Assembly (NCBI GenBank): GCA_028382005.1
Contig: JAOESH010000008.1
Span: forward strand, 1 to 64,000
From: Pseudomonadota bacterium
Lineage (GTDB): Bacteria; Pseudomonadota; Alphaproteobacteria; Puniceispirillales; Marisalimonadaceae
Direction: 5' to 3'
DNA length: 64,000 nt
This document shows, piece after piece, positions 50,006 to 58,997 of this stretch. Within the stretch, counting starts at the first letter, position 1, and every line of letters begins with the position of its first letter. Both the position numbers and the translations under genes were made by a program. Under the pieces are notes generated by a model, which saw only the letters and a program-made list of their open reading frames with translations, was not told where the DNA came from and did not search any database.

Positions 50006-53000
50006 TTATGCTGATTTTTTTAAATCTACATTTTTAATAATTTTATCTAACGATATATCCCATTTGCTTTCGGCTATCATTATGTTTTTTTCTTTTACGT
50101 GACCATAACCTTTTATAGATAGAGGGATTTCAAGAAATTCCAATATTTTTTTACGGTTATTTTGATCTAGATTTTTAGTAATGGCAATAATAGTATTAAT
50201 AGTTTTTTCAACCAAAGCTCTTTCACTTTTTCGTTCTATTGTATAACCAAATAAGTCAAATCTAGTACCTCTTAAAAACTTGAAATTAGATAATATTTTA
50301 AAAGCTTTAAACACCCATGAGCCAAATCGTTCTTTTTGAAGATGTCCAGTATCTTTATCAATTTTTGAAAAAAGAGGAGGTGCAAGATAATATTCTAATT
50401 TTGCGTCTTTATTATTAAATAAAAACTGCTTTGCAAAATCACCGGAAGTGTGAAGTCTAGCTACTTCATACTCATCTTTATAGCGCATTAATCTGAATAA
50501 GGTTAAAGCAATTTTTCTTGTTAATGGTAACTCGATTTCATCTTTAAAAAATTTAGTTTCTTTTTGTAATACTTCATTTACAAGATCTTTGTATTTATTC
50601 GAATAAAATTTATCTTGATATAATTCAAGCACTTTAGAAAAGTTATCTATATAGTCTTGAACGGTTTCTTTCTTTTGGTTTTTTTCAAATAACCCTGCAG
50701 CTTGAAATACTTGTTCAGGATTTTCAGCTAATAATCTTCCCCATTTGAAGGCAGTAATATTTTGGTTTATTGCTACGCCATTTAATTCTATTGCTTTTTC
50801 TATTGAAGAAATTTCAATTGGTAAAAAACCATTTTGAGCAGCTAAACCTAACATCATAATGTTTGCAGATACAGTATCTCCAACTAGAGATTCAGCTAAA
50901 CTAGAAATATCAATAAAGTTAATGTTATTACTATTAATATGTATTTCGAGATGTTTTTTTAATAACTGATCATCAACTACTTTACCGATGTGAACTCCTG
51001 CTACACCAAGGGGTTCAACTCTACCATTTACAATAGCCTTAGTTTTCTTGGGGTTTAATGTTCTGGTTATAGAAGGAGAAACAGAAACAACGGCATCACA
51101 TCCTAAAAGTAGACTAGCAGTTTCGTTTGGTAACCTTGCTGATTTAGTATATAGGGATTTTTTATTACTAATTCTTATTTGGCTGGTTACGGCTCCGTTT
51201 TTTTGAGCAAGGCCAGTAAAATTCATTGATTGTGCATATAACTTATCTAAACGTGCAGCCATCACTATAATAGCTGCTATTGTTGAAACACCAGTTCCTC
51301 CAATACCAGCCATAATTATATTTTTAATGTCCTTAATCTTCTCCTTTGGGTTTTCCAAATTATTTATATTTAAAGGTAAGGACGGAAATACTTTCTTCAC
51401 TGTTTCTAATGATTTACTTGACGTAACACCAATAAAACTAGGGCAAAAACCTTTGCTGCAAGAATAATCTTTGTTACAAACACTCTGGTCAATTTGCTTT
51501 TTTGTACCGTCAAAGTGGTCAAGAGGCTTTACGGCTACACAATTTGATTTTTCAGCGCAATCCCCGCAACCTTCACAAACATCAGGATTGATAAACATTT
51601 TAACGTCGCGGTCAGCAATTAATCCTCTTTTTCTTCTGCGTCTGAGCTCTGTGGCGCATGTTTGAACATAGATAATAGCAGTAACACCCTCGATTTCTCT
51701 AACTTCTTTTTGCACTTTAATTAAATCATCTCTATGGTACATAGATACACCGTCTGCAAAGAGACGAGTTTCTTGAAATTGTTCTGGTTCGTCTGATACC
51801 ACATAGATTTTTTTTACACCCTCTGCTGCTAATTGTTTAGAAATATTCCAAGGACTTGCACCTCCTATGGCTTGTTGTCCTCCAGTCATAGCAACAGCAT
51901 CATTATACAAAATTTTAAAAGTAACATTAACATTTGCTGAAACGGCTGCTCTGATAGCTAGAGATCCAGAATGAGCATAAGTCCCATCACCAATATTTTG
52001 AAAAATATGGTTGTGGTTAGAGAATGGTGCTCTGCCAATCCAATGCCCACCTTCACCACCCATTTGACTAAAATTTGTTAGTTTTTCTGGATGTAGAAAA
52101 TAACCTATGGAATGACATCCAATTCCAATACCAACCACCTCTTCATCAGGTGTTTTTGTTCCTGAATTATGAGGACATCCAGCACAATACCATGGAGTTC
52201 TTGCTGAAACAGGAGGTAAATTGTCTCCTAGTGAAAGTGATTTTACTTTAGGAATGTCATTTTCAGTTAATTCAGGGGGCAATTTTTTTAATAGACAATC
52301 AGCAATAATATCACTTGATAACTCGGAAGTTTTTGGAATTAAAGGCTCATTTGATATAGCGTCAAGTTTACCTGATAATAGCGGTCTTTTTTTTTCGTTA
52401 AAAAGAATATGGGCTATTTGTTGTTCAACTATTCCTGCCTTTTCTTCAATAACAATAATTTCTTTATAACCTCGACAAAATTCTATTATTTCTTGATTTA
52501 TTAAAGGCCATGGAACTTTACATGAGTAAATCCCTATTCCTTTTTCTTCAGGTGATTTAATCCCAATGGTATCAAAGGCATCAATTGTTTCTGTTGTAGC
52601 CTTGCCAACGGCAACAATGCCGATCTCTTTATTAGTTGGACTATATATTACTTCATTAATATGATTGATGGTTATGAACTCTTTAGAAGCTGGAATACGT
52701 CTGTTAATTAAAGCTGATTCTCTATCAAGTGCAGGATCATGTCTGTTGACGTGAACGTTAGTTGGATTATTTAGTTTAAAAAGTTTAGGTCTAATTAATC
52801 CCATGTCAATTACAGCATTTGAATCAGCAGTGTCTCCAGTAATTTTCAAGCCTACGCATATACCAGCATGACGTGAGAGAGCAAAAGCTTGAAGGCCCAT
52901 TGAGATAACTTCATTTACGTTAGCAGGGTAAAAAACAGGTATGCCTGCAGAAATTAAGCTTTGCTCTGACTGATAAGCTAAAGTTGAACTTTTACCTATC

Positions 53001-53458
53001 GGATCTTCTGCAACTGCGAGTATCATTCCACCTTTTGCTGAAACTCCTCCCATATTAGCGTGACGAAGTGCATCCATGGCTCTATCTAACCCAGGTCCCT
53101 TGCCATACCACATTGAAAAAACACCATCAATGTCAGGTTTGTCATATAAGCCTAGCATTTGAGTTCCCCAGGCAGCGGTGGCGGCTAATTCTTCATTTAC
53201 AGCAGGTTGAAAAACTATGTTATGAAGGTCTAAATGTTTTCTAGCTCGACCAAGTTCTAAATCGAGTGTTCCAAGTGGGGAACCTGGGTATCCACTTACA
53301 TAGCCTTTAGTAAGTAAACCGTTATCTTTGTCTAACTTTGCTTGTTCAATTAAAAGTCTGACTAAGGCTTGGACGCCATTCATTAAAGCTAAATCACTAT
53401 CTTTAGTAAAACAATCATCTAACTTTATAGGATTAACTTGATTCAATATAATTCTCAT
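50006..53458 (-). CDS. Indolepyruvate ferredoxin oxidoreductase, fused IorA-IorB
   Basis: 1150-aa single-chain 2-oxoacid:ferredoxin oxidoreductase. The order is: a pyrimidine-binding/alpha domain (YVSGYPGSPLGTLDLELG); a ThDP-binding domain (IGIGCHSIGYFL, GEGGHWIG, FQNIGDGTYAHSG); a 4Fe-4S segment CEGCGDCAEKSNC plus CNKDYSCSKGFCP; a gamma domain (MAGIGGTGVSTIAAIIV and MNFTGLAQKNGAVTSQIR); and a C-terminal extension (DUF6537-like). It decarboxylates aryl- or branched 2-oxoacids to acyl-CoA with reduced ferredoxin. It sits alone between two acyl-CoA synthetase genes, which may handle the matching free acids. Confidence 0.93.
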   Translation of the reverse strand: MRIILNQVNPIKLDDCFTKDSDLALMNGVQALVRLLIEQAKLDKDNGLLTKGYVSGYPGSPLGTLDLELGRARKHLDLHNIVFQPAVNEELAATAAWGTQMLGLYDKPDIDGVFSMWYGKGPGLDRAMDALRHANMGGVSAKGGMILAVAEDPIGKSSTLAYQSEQSLISAGIPVFYPANVNEVISMGLQAFALSRHAGICVGLKITGDTADSNAVIDMGLIRPKLFKLNNPTNVHVNRHDPALDRESALINRRIPASKEFITINHINEVIYSPTNKEIGIVAVGKATTETIDAFDTIGIKSPEEKGIGIYSCKVPWPLINQEIIEFCRGYKEIIVIEEKAGIVEQQIAHILFNEKKRPLLSGKLDAISNEPLIPKTSELSSDIIADCLLKKLPPELTENDIPKVKSLSLGDNLPPVSARTPWYCAGCPHNSGTKTPDEEVVGIGIGCHSIGYFLHPEKLTNFSQMGGEGGHWIGRAPFSNHNHIFQNIGDGTYAHSGSLAIRAAVSANVNVTFKILYNDAVAMTGGQQAIGGASPWNISKQLAAEGVKKIYVVSDEPEQFQETRLFADGVSMYHRDDLIKVQKEVREIEGVTAIIYVQTCATELRRRRKRGLIADRDVKMFINPDVCEGCGDCAEKSNCVAVKPLDHFDGTKKQIDQSVCNKDYSCSKGFCPSFIGVTSSKSLETVKKVFPSLPLNINNLENPKEKIKDIKNIIMAGIGGTGVSTIAAIIVMAARLDKLYAQSMNFTGLAQKNGAVTSQIRISNKKSLYTKSARLPNETASLLLGCDAVVSVSPSITRTLNPKKTKAIVNGRVEPLGVAGVHIGKVVDDQLLKKHLEIHINSNNINFIDISSLAESLVGDTVSANIMMLGLAAQNGFLPIEISSIEKAIELNGVAINQNITAFKWGRLLAENPEQVFQAAGLFEKNQKKETVQDYIDNFSKVLELYQDKFYSNKYKDLVNEVLQKETKFFKDEIELPLTRKIALTLFRLMRYKDEYEVARLHTSGDFAKQFLFNNKDAKLEYYLAPPLFSKIDKDTGHLQKERFGSWVFKAFKILSNFKFLRGTRFDLFGYTIERKSERALVEKTINTIIAITKNLDQNNRKKILEFLEIPLSIKGYGHVKEKNIMIAESKWDISLDKIIKNVDLKKSA

Positions 53459-53480
53459 TTAACATTTATTTTATTAAGAA

Positions 53481-53506
53481 TTAATTTAATTAATTTAATT
53501 AATTAA
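53481..53506 (+). repeat. TTAATTTAA direct repeats in a divergent promoter spacer
   Basis: Two exact TTAATTTAA units (53481-53489, 53490-53498) are followed by TTAATTAA (53499-53506). They lie between the divergent ferredoxin oxidoreductase gene and the acyl-CoA synthetase with ATG at 53548. They may be an A/T-rich promoter element or regulator site, or replication slippage. Confidence 0.5.
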
Positions 53507-53547
53507 ACAAGTCTTTAGTGCTAAGTAAATTTAAGTTTGAGAAATAT

Positions 53548-55188
53548 ATGCTTACAAAAACAAATAATTATGAAGATTTATATAAGCACTTTAGATGGTC
53601 TATTCCATCTCATTATAACATTGCTGCAAGTACTATTGATAAAAAAGAGTATCAACATAGAACCGCTTTAATACATGTTTTAGAGAATGGCAAAACACAA
53701 AACTGGTCTTTTGCCAATATAAGAAAATATTCGAACAAGCTAGCTAATACCTTTGATCATTTCAAGGTAGACAGTAATGCAAGGGTTGGTATTATTTTAG
53801 GTCAATGTCCTGAAACGGCAATAACACATATGGCTTGTTTTAAGACAGGAAGAATTTCAATTCCTTTATTTAATTTATTTGGTGTTGAGGCTCTTCACTA
53901 TCGTTTGATGAATTCAAGAGCTTCAGTAGTAATTTGTGATAAAAAAGGCCTTAATAAAATAAAGGAAATTTTTGATACGCTTCCATACTTAAAACTAATC
54001 TTGTGTATTGATATTAATAAAGATGAAACAAATATTTTGAGCTATCAAAACTTACTTGAAAGAGCGTCTGATAATTATACGACAAAGACAACTGATGCCA
54101 ATGATCCGGCAATAATTATATATACATCAGGAACTACTGGAGGTCCAAAAGGAGCATTGCTTCCACATAGGGTTTTACTAGGTCATATTCCCGGCGTAGA
54201 AATCCCTCATCATTTTTTATCGTCATCTAATCCTATAACTGATTTATTTTGGACACCGGCAGATTGGGCATGGATAGGAGGTTTGTTTGATGTTCTTCTT
54301 CCAGCATGGCATTTTGGAATTCCAGTGGTAAGTCATAGGTCTGAAAAATTTGATCCTGAGTTCGCCTTTTCTTTATTATCTAAATTGAATATTAAAAATA
54401 CTTTCTTGCCTCCTACTGCGTTGAAATTAATGAAAGCGTTTAACCCTTCTCAAAAAATGAATAGTTTGAACCTAAGAACTGTGGGTTCTGGTGGAGAAGC
54501 ATTAGGAGAAGAGTTATTAGAATGGGGTAAAAATATTCTTGGAGTTGGCATTAATGAATTTTATGGTCAAACAGAATGTAACTTAACTATATCAAATAGC
54601 CGTTTACTTATGTCAGCAAAACAAGGATCTATTGGGAAACCTGTTCCTGGTCATGATATTAGATTAATGGACAAAAAAGGTAATTTAATTTTGGAGCCTG
54701 GCTTAGATGGCGAAATAGTAGTCAAATCCGATACACCAGTTGCCTTTCTTAAATATTGGGAAAATGATGACGAAACACAAAAAAAAGTTGTGCAAGGTTG
54801 GCTTTACACTGGGGACTATGCTTACACTGACGATGAAGGATATTTTTACTTTAAAGGTCGTGAGGATGATATAATTAACACTTCAGGATATAGGGTTGGG
54901 CCAAGTGAAATTGAAGATTGTATTCTTTCACATTCAGAAGTTGAAATGGTAGGCGTTATTGGCGTCCCTGACGAAATAAGAGGAAATGTAATCAAAGCGT
55001 TTATAGTCCCTATGAATAAAAAAAATGTTTTAAGTCAAAATAATAAACTGAAGCTTAATATACAAAATTTAGTAAAGTTAAAATTAGCCGCACATGAATA
55101 TCCCCGTATTATTGAATTTGTTAAAGAATTACCAATGACCACCACCGGAAAAATTATTCGAAAAAAACTTAGAGAAAATAATAAATAG
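53548..55188 (+). CDS. Acyl-CoA synthetase, medium-chain/ACSM-like
   Basis: 546-aa ligase starting at the ATG at 53548; a GTG at 53518 is in frame but unsupported. IIYTSGTTGGPKGALLPH is the P-loop, WTPADWAWIGGLFDVLLPAW a hallmark of the ACSM/medium-chain group, EFYGQTECNLTIS the YGxTE motif, FKGREDDIINTSGYRVGPSE the hinge, and MTTTGKIIRKKLREN the catalytic-lysine end. It activates short to medium or aromatic acids. It is the first gene of a plus-strand run leading to the second O-acetylhomoserine sulfhydrylase (72-nt gap). Confidence 0.88.
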   Translation: MLTKTNNYEDLYKHFRWSIPSHYNIAASTIDKKEYQHRTALIHVLENGKTQNWSFANIRKYSNKLANTFDHFKVDSNARVGIILGQCPETAITHMACFKTGRISIPLFNLFGVEALHYRLMNSRASVVICDKKGLNKIKEIFDTLPYLKLILCIDINKDETNILSYQNLLERASDNYTTKTTDANDPAIIIYTSGTTGGPKGALLPHRVLLGHIPGVEIPHHFLSSSNPITDLFWTPADWAWIGGLFDVLLPAWHFGIPVVSHRSEKFDPEFAFSLLSKLNIKNTFLPPTALKLMKAFNPSQKMNSLNLRTVGSGGEALGEELLEWGKNILGVGINEFYGQTECNLTISNSRLLMSAKQGSIGKPVPGHDIRLMDKKGNLILEPGLDGEIVVKSDTPVAFLKYWENDDETQKKVVQGWLYTGDYAYTDDEGYFYFKGREDDIINTSGYRVGPSEIEDCILSHSEVEMVGVIGVPDEIRGNVIKAFIVPMNKKNVLSQNNKLKLNIQNLVKLKLAAHEYPRIIEFVKELPMTTTGKIIRKKLRENNK

Positions 55189-55260
55189 TATTATCATAAT
55201 ATTTATTGATTTGTTCTTTTACGTATTTTACTAAATTCACTTTAAATTGAGGGAATTATT

Positions 55261-56556
55261 ATGAGTGACAATTATAAATTTGATACACTTTCTTTGCATG
55301 CAGGTCATAGTCCTGACAAAGAAACAGGGTCACGTGCAGTCCCTATTTATCAAACAACATCTTATGTGTTTAAAGATACAGAAGAGGCAGCCGCTTTATA
55401 TAATATGGAAATTGGAGGTCATTTATATTCTAGAATATCTAATCCTACAGTTGCGGCATTGGAGCAGAGGCTTGCTGCACTAGAAGGAGGGGTAAGCGCA
55501 ATTGCATGTTCAAGTGGTATGGCGGCCATGCATTTGGTTGTGACAGCATTGTGTAGTAGTGGAGATCATATAGTGGCTTCTAGTAAAATGTATGGAGCTA
55601 ATATCAATTTACTTCAACATACTATGCCGAGATTTGGAGTAACCACAGAATTTGTTAATCCTAATGATCCAGATGCTATTGAAAAAGCTATTAAACCAAA
55701 CACAAAAATGGTTTTTGGTGAGGTGATTGGTAATCCTGGCTTAGATATAATGGACGTACCAACTATTGCAAAAATATGTAAAAAGAAGGGTATACCACTA
55801 GTTTTGGACGCAACGTTCAATACGCCATTTTTAATGCAACCATTTAATCATGGAGCTAATATAATAATTCACTCTCTTACTAAGTGGTTGGGTGGACATG
55901 GAATAGCCATTGGCGGAGCAATAGTTAATGGTGGTAATTTTGACTGGGGTGATAAAGAAAAATTTCCAACTATTTCTGGAGACCATTTTGCTTTAGGAGG
56001 CATAAGTTTTTGGGAAGAGTTTGGCCCAGCTGCTTTAACAATGAAAATAAGGGCTGAAGGCATGTATAATTTTGGTCCTTCGCTTTCGCCCACAAATGCT
56101 TTTTATTTAATGCAAGGAATTGAGACCTTACCATTAAGAATGAAAAAACATATGGAAAACACTCACAAATTATTGTCTTTTCTTCAAGATCATGATTTGG
56201 TTGAATGGGTAAAGCATCCAGACCTTGAGACCCATCCAGATCATTTAGTTGCAAAAAAAATCCTTCCTAAAGGTTCTGGTTCAGTAATAGTTTTTGGTAT
56301 CAAAGGAGGACGAAAGGCAGGACAAACTTTTATAGAGTCTGTCCAGTTAGCATCCCATTTAGCAAATGTAGGAGATGCAAAAACTCTGTTAATTCATCCA
56401 GGTAGCACTACTCACTCTCATCTTAGTGCAAAGGCGATGAAATTATCTGGTTTAACGGAGGACATGATAAGGTTATCTGTAGGTTTAGAAGATATAGACG
56501 ATATAAAGAAAGACTTTGAAAAAGGATTTCGTGCTGTATCAAAGTTAATGAAGTAG
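55261..56556 (+). CDS. metY: O-acetylhomoserine sulfhydrylase
   Basis: 431-aa PLP enzyme of normal length. TLSLHAGHSPDKETGSRAVP, YSRISNPTVAALEQRLAAL, and Lys208 in IIIHSLTKWLGGHG (PLP Schiff base), with SHLANVGDAKTLLIHPGSTT at the end. It makes homocysteine from O-acetylhomoserine and sulfide, and can make methionine from methanethiol. This is the second copy in the window; unlike the one at 28.7 kb it has no CoA-binding domain. GAGGGAATT precedes the ATG. No SAM-type riboswitch was recognisable in the 72-base leader. Confidence 0.93.
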   Translation: MSDNYKFDTLSLHAGHSPDKETGSRAVPIYQTTSYVFKDTEEAAALYNMEIGGHLYSRISNPTVAALEQRLAALEGGVSAIACSSGMAAMHLVVTALCSSGDHIVASSKMYGANINLLQHTMPRFGVTTEFVNPNDPDAIEKAIKPNTKMVFGEVIGNPGLDIMDVPTIAKICKKKGIPLVLDATFNTPFLMQPFNHGANIIIHSLTKWLGGHGIAIGGAIVNGGNFDWGDKEKFPTISGDHFALGGISFWEEFGPAALTMKIRAEGMYNFGPSLSPTNAFYLMQGIETLPLRMKKHMENTHKLLSFLQDHDLVEWVKHPDLETHPDHLVAKKILPKGSGSVIVFGIKGGRKAGQTFIESVQLASHLANVGDAKTLLIHPGSTTHSHLSAKAMKLSGLTEDMIRLSVGLEDIDDIKKDFEKGFRAVSKLMK

Positions 56557-56568
56557 GAGTAAAACGGA

Positions 56569-57366
56569 ATGTTTATTAACTTTAAAGGTGCTAAAACATA
56601 CATAAATACAGGTGGAAAAAATATAGATGTAGATAAAACCACTCTTTGTTTTATTCATGGTTCAGGTCAAAATCATCTAAGCTTTGTTCAACAATCCAGG
56701 TATTTTGCTAATAAAGAGTATTCAGTTATTGTTCCAGACTTGCCTGGTCACGGTTTTTCAGAAGGCGTGCCATGTGTTTCAATAAAGGAAAATGCTGAGT
56801 GGATATATGATTTAGTTAAAGAATTGAAACTAAATGATATTGTTTATTTAGGTCACTCTCAAGGATGTTTAACTGGATTGGAATTAAATAAAAATTATCC
56901 AAAATTATTAAAGGGTATAATTTTCATAGCAGGATCGAATACAATTCCTGTTAATCAATTTTTAATCGATCTAGCCTCTAATGATTTTCATAAAGCTTAC
57001 AGAATGATGGTAACTTGGGGTCACGGCAAAGATGGCGCCATGTTTACTGGCAATATACCAGGCCACTCTCACTTTGGTGAAGGTTTTAATATAATGAATA
57101 TGAACAATGAAAAAACTCTTAAAATAGATTTGGAAGCATGTAATAAATATGACGGCGGGACAGATGCTGCACAAAAAATTAAAATACCAACTTTAGCGGT
57201 ATTAGCAAAGTTTGATCAAATGACACCATTAAAATCAGGAAAAAAATTTATTGATCTTCTTGATAATTGCGAGTTGAAAATTTTAGATTGTGGACATTTT
57301 TTACAGGCAGAAAGACCAAAAGAACTTAATACATTTATTTCTTCATATCTTAGAAAATTAAATTAA
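56569..57366 (+). CDS. Alpha/beta hydrolase
   Basis: 265-aa alpha/beta hydrolase. Oxyanion strand CFIHGSGQNHLSFVQQ, DLPGHGFSEG, nucleophile Ser97 in YLGHSQGCLTGLE, acid in VLAKFDQMTP and the histidine in DCGHFLQAERP. No signal peptide, so cytosolic. It lies 12 nt after metY and 13 nt before a CaiC-like ligase. Possible roles are hydrolysis of a CoA thioester, homoserine ester or lactone; homoserine O-acetyltransferase is not suggested because that family is longer and has a different nucleophile context. Confidence 0.8.
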   Translation: MFINFKGAKTYINTGGKNIDVDKTTLCFIHGSGQNHLSFVQQSRYFANKEYSVIVPDLPGHGFSEGVPCVSIKENAEWIYDLVKELKLNDIVYLGHSQGCLTGLELNKNYPKLLKGIIFIAGSNTIPVNQFLIDLASNDFHKAYRMMVTWGHGKDGAMFTGNIPGHSHFGEGFNIMNMNNEKTLKIDLEACNKYDGGTDAAQKIKIPTLAVLAKFDQMTPLKSGKKFIDLLDNCELKILDCGHFLQAERPKELNTFISSYLRKLN

Positions 57367-57379
57367 GGTTGCTTGTTTA

Positions 57380-58960
57380 ATGAATAAAGTTAATCCTTTC
57401 TTATATTCCAACATAGATAATAGTAATCACTGGATAATTTCAGAGATTATTTTAAATCAATGTAAGAAACATCCAGAAAAAAAAATTATAGAGTTTGTAG
57501 ATGGACCAGAATGGTCATTTAATATTTTAAAAGATATAGCTTTTGAAAAAGCAAAAATCTTGAAGGATTTAAAGATTAAGCAAGGAGATACCATAACTGT
57601 AATGGTAGATGATCCAATAGAATTTATTCCTTATTGGGTTGCTTCAAGTTTTCTTGGAGTCATGTTTGTTGCCTTAAACACCGGCCTTAAGGGAAGTGTG
57701 CTTTATCATCAAATTAAATTAGCAAATTCTAGTGTTATGATAGTTAGTGATCTTCATTACAAAGATGTTGATCAATTAGTTAAAGAAAAAAAATCTAAAA
57801 TTAAAGTTTTTAATTGTTCTGAACTTAAATCTAAAGGAATGATTTTAGAAAAGGAGGTTTATGTTGGTAAGATAAGTGATGAGACATGCACAATGTTTAC
57901 AAGTGGAACATCAGGTCCTTCCAAAGGAGTTTTAATGCCTAATGCACATTGTGTTTTATTTGCCGTTGGCACAATTGAAAATTACAAATTAAACCACAAC
58001 CATATTTTTTATATTTCTCTTCCTTTATTTCATGCAAATGGTCTTTTTATGCAACTTTTAGCTTGTATTATGGTTGGGTCAAAAGCTGTAATAAAATCTC
58101 GTTTTTCTGCTTCTAATTGGCTAAATGATATCAGAAAGTACAATGTAACGCATACAAATATGTTAGGGGCTATTGCTGCGTTTATTACAGCTCAACCCCC
58201 ATCAGAAAATGATAAAGATCATAATTTAATATTAATTGGTTCCGCTCCTCTACCTAGTGAACCTGAGAGAGTTTTTAGAGATAGGTTTGGTGTTAAGGAT
58301 GTGTTGCCTCTATATGGAATGACAGAAGTAAATATTCCATTATATGGTTTAATAAACGAAAAAGGAGATGGTAAATGTGGAAAATTATACCATAAATATT
58401 TTGAAGTCGAAATAAGAGATCCAGAAACTGATTTACCTATAAAAGACGGTGAAGTGGGTGAAATTGTAGTTAGACCGAAACAGCCGTTTGGGTTTATGTC
58501 AGGTTATATGGGTATGCCAGAAAAAACAGTTGAGACATGGAGAAATTTTTGGTTTCATACTGGCGATGCTGGAATAAAAGACCAATCAGGTAGCTTTACT
58601 TTTGTAGATAGAATTAAAGATTGTATCAGAAGACGTGGTGAAAATATTTCTTCATATGAAGTTGAACAGGCTTTTCTAGAAATTTCATATATCACTGAAG
58701 CTGCAGCGTATGCTATTCCGGCCAAAGGTGGGGAGGGTATGGAAGATGAAGTTATGGTTGCTTTAATGATAAATAATAACATGTTAATTGATTATATAGA
58801 TTTATTAAATCAAGCTAAAAAAAATTTAGCAACATTTGCTGTTCCAAAATACATAAGAATAATGGATCATTTTCCAAAAACACAAACTGGTAAAATTCAA
58901 AAAAATAAATTAAGAGAAGATGGTGTTACAGTTGACACTTGGCAAAATAAAAATATTTAA
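57380..58960 (+). CDS. CaiC-like acyl-CoA ligase
   Basis: 526-aa AMP-binding ligase. TMFTSGTSGPSKGVLMPNAH is the P-loop, SLPLFHANGLFMQLLACIMV, LYGMTEVNIPLYGL is the YGxTE motif, WFHTGDAGIKDQSGSFTFVD then RIKDCIRRRGENISSYEVEQ form the hinge, and FPKTQTGKIQKNKLREDGV the catalytic lysine end. The RIKDxIRRRGENIS pattern is typical of crotonobetaine/carnitine-CoA-ligase-like proteins. The neighbours (DapA family, cupin) suggest a dedicated catabolic pathway; no carnitine genes are present, so the substrate is open. Confidence 0.86.
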   Translation: MNKVNPFLYSNIDNSNHWIISEIILNQCKKHPEKKIIEFVDGPEWSFNILKDIAFEKAKILKDLKIKQGDTITVMVDDPIEFIPYWVASSFLGVMFVALNTGLKGSVLYHQIKLANSSVMIVSDLHYKDVDQLVKEKKSKIKVFNCSELKSKGMILEKEVYVGKISDETCTMFTSGTSGPSKGVLMPNAHCVLFAVGTIENYKLNHNHIFYISLPLFHANGLFMQLLACIMVGSKAVIKSRFSASNWLNDIRKYNVTHTNMLGAIAAFITAQPPSENDKDHNLILIGSAPLPSEPERVFRDRFGVKDVLPLYGMTEVNIPLYGLINEKGDGKCGKLYHKYFEVEIRDPETDLPIKDGEVGEIVVRPKQPFGFMSGYMGMPEKTVETWRNFWFHTGDAGIKDQSGSFTFVDRIKDCIRRRGENISSYEVEQAFLEISYITEAAAYAIPAKGGEGMEDEVMVALMINNNMLIDYIDLLNQAKKNLATFAVPKYIRIMDHFPKTQTGKIQKNKLREDGVTVDTWQNKNI

Positions 58961-58997
58961 TTATCATATTTAAATTTAATAATATAAAGGAATTGAA

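Noticed and set aside
53481-53506. Replication-origin iterons
   Set aside because: Only two full 9-base units, no DnaA boxes recognised nearby and no dnaA/dnaN/parAB context.
55189-55260. SAM-responsive riboswitch before metY
   Set aside because: Searched by eye for SAM-II/SAM-V type pseudoknot elements (e.g. a GCTAAAGC-like segment) and found none. A covariance-model search would be decisive.
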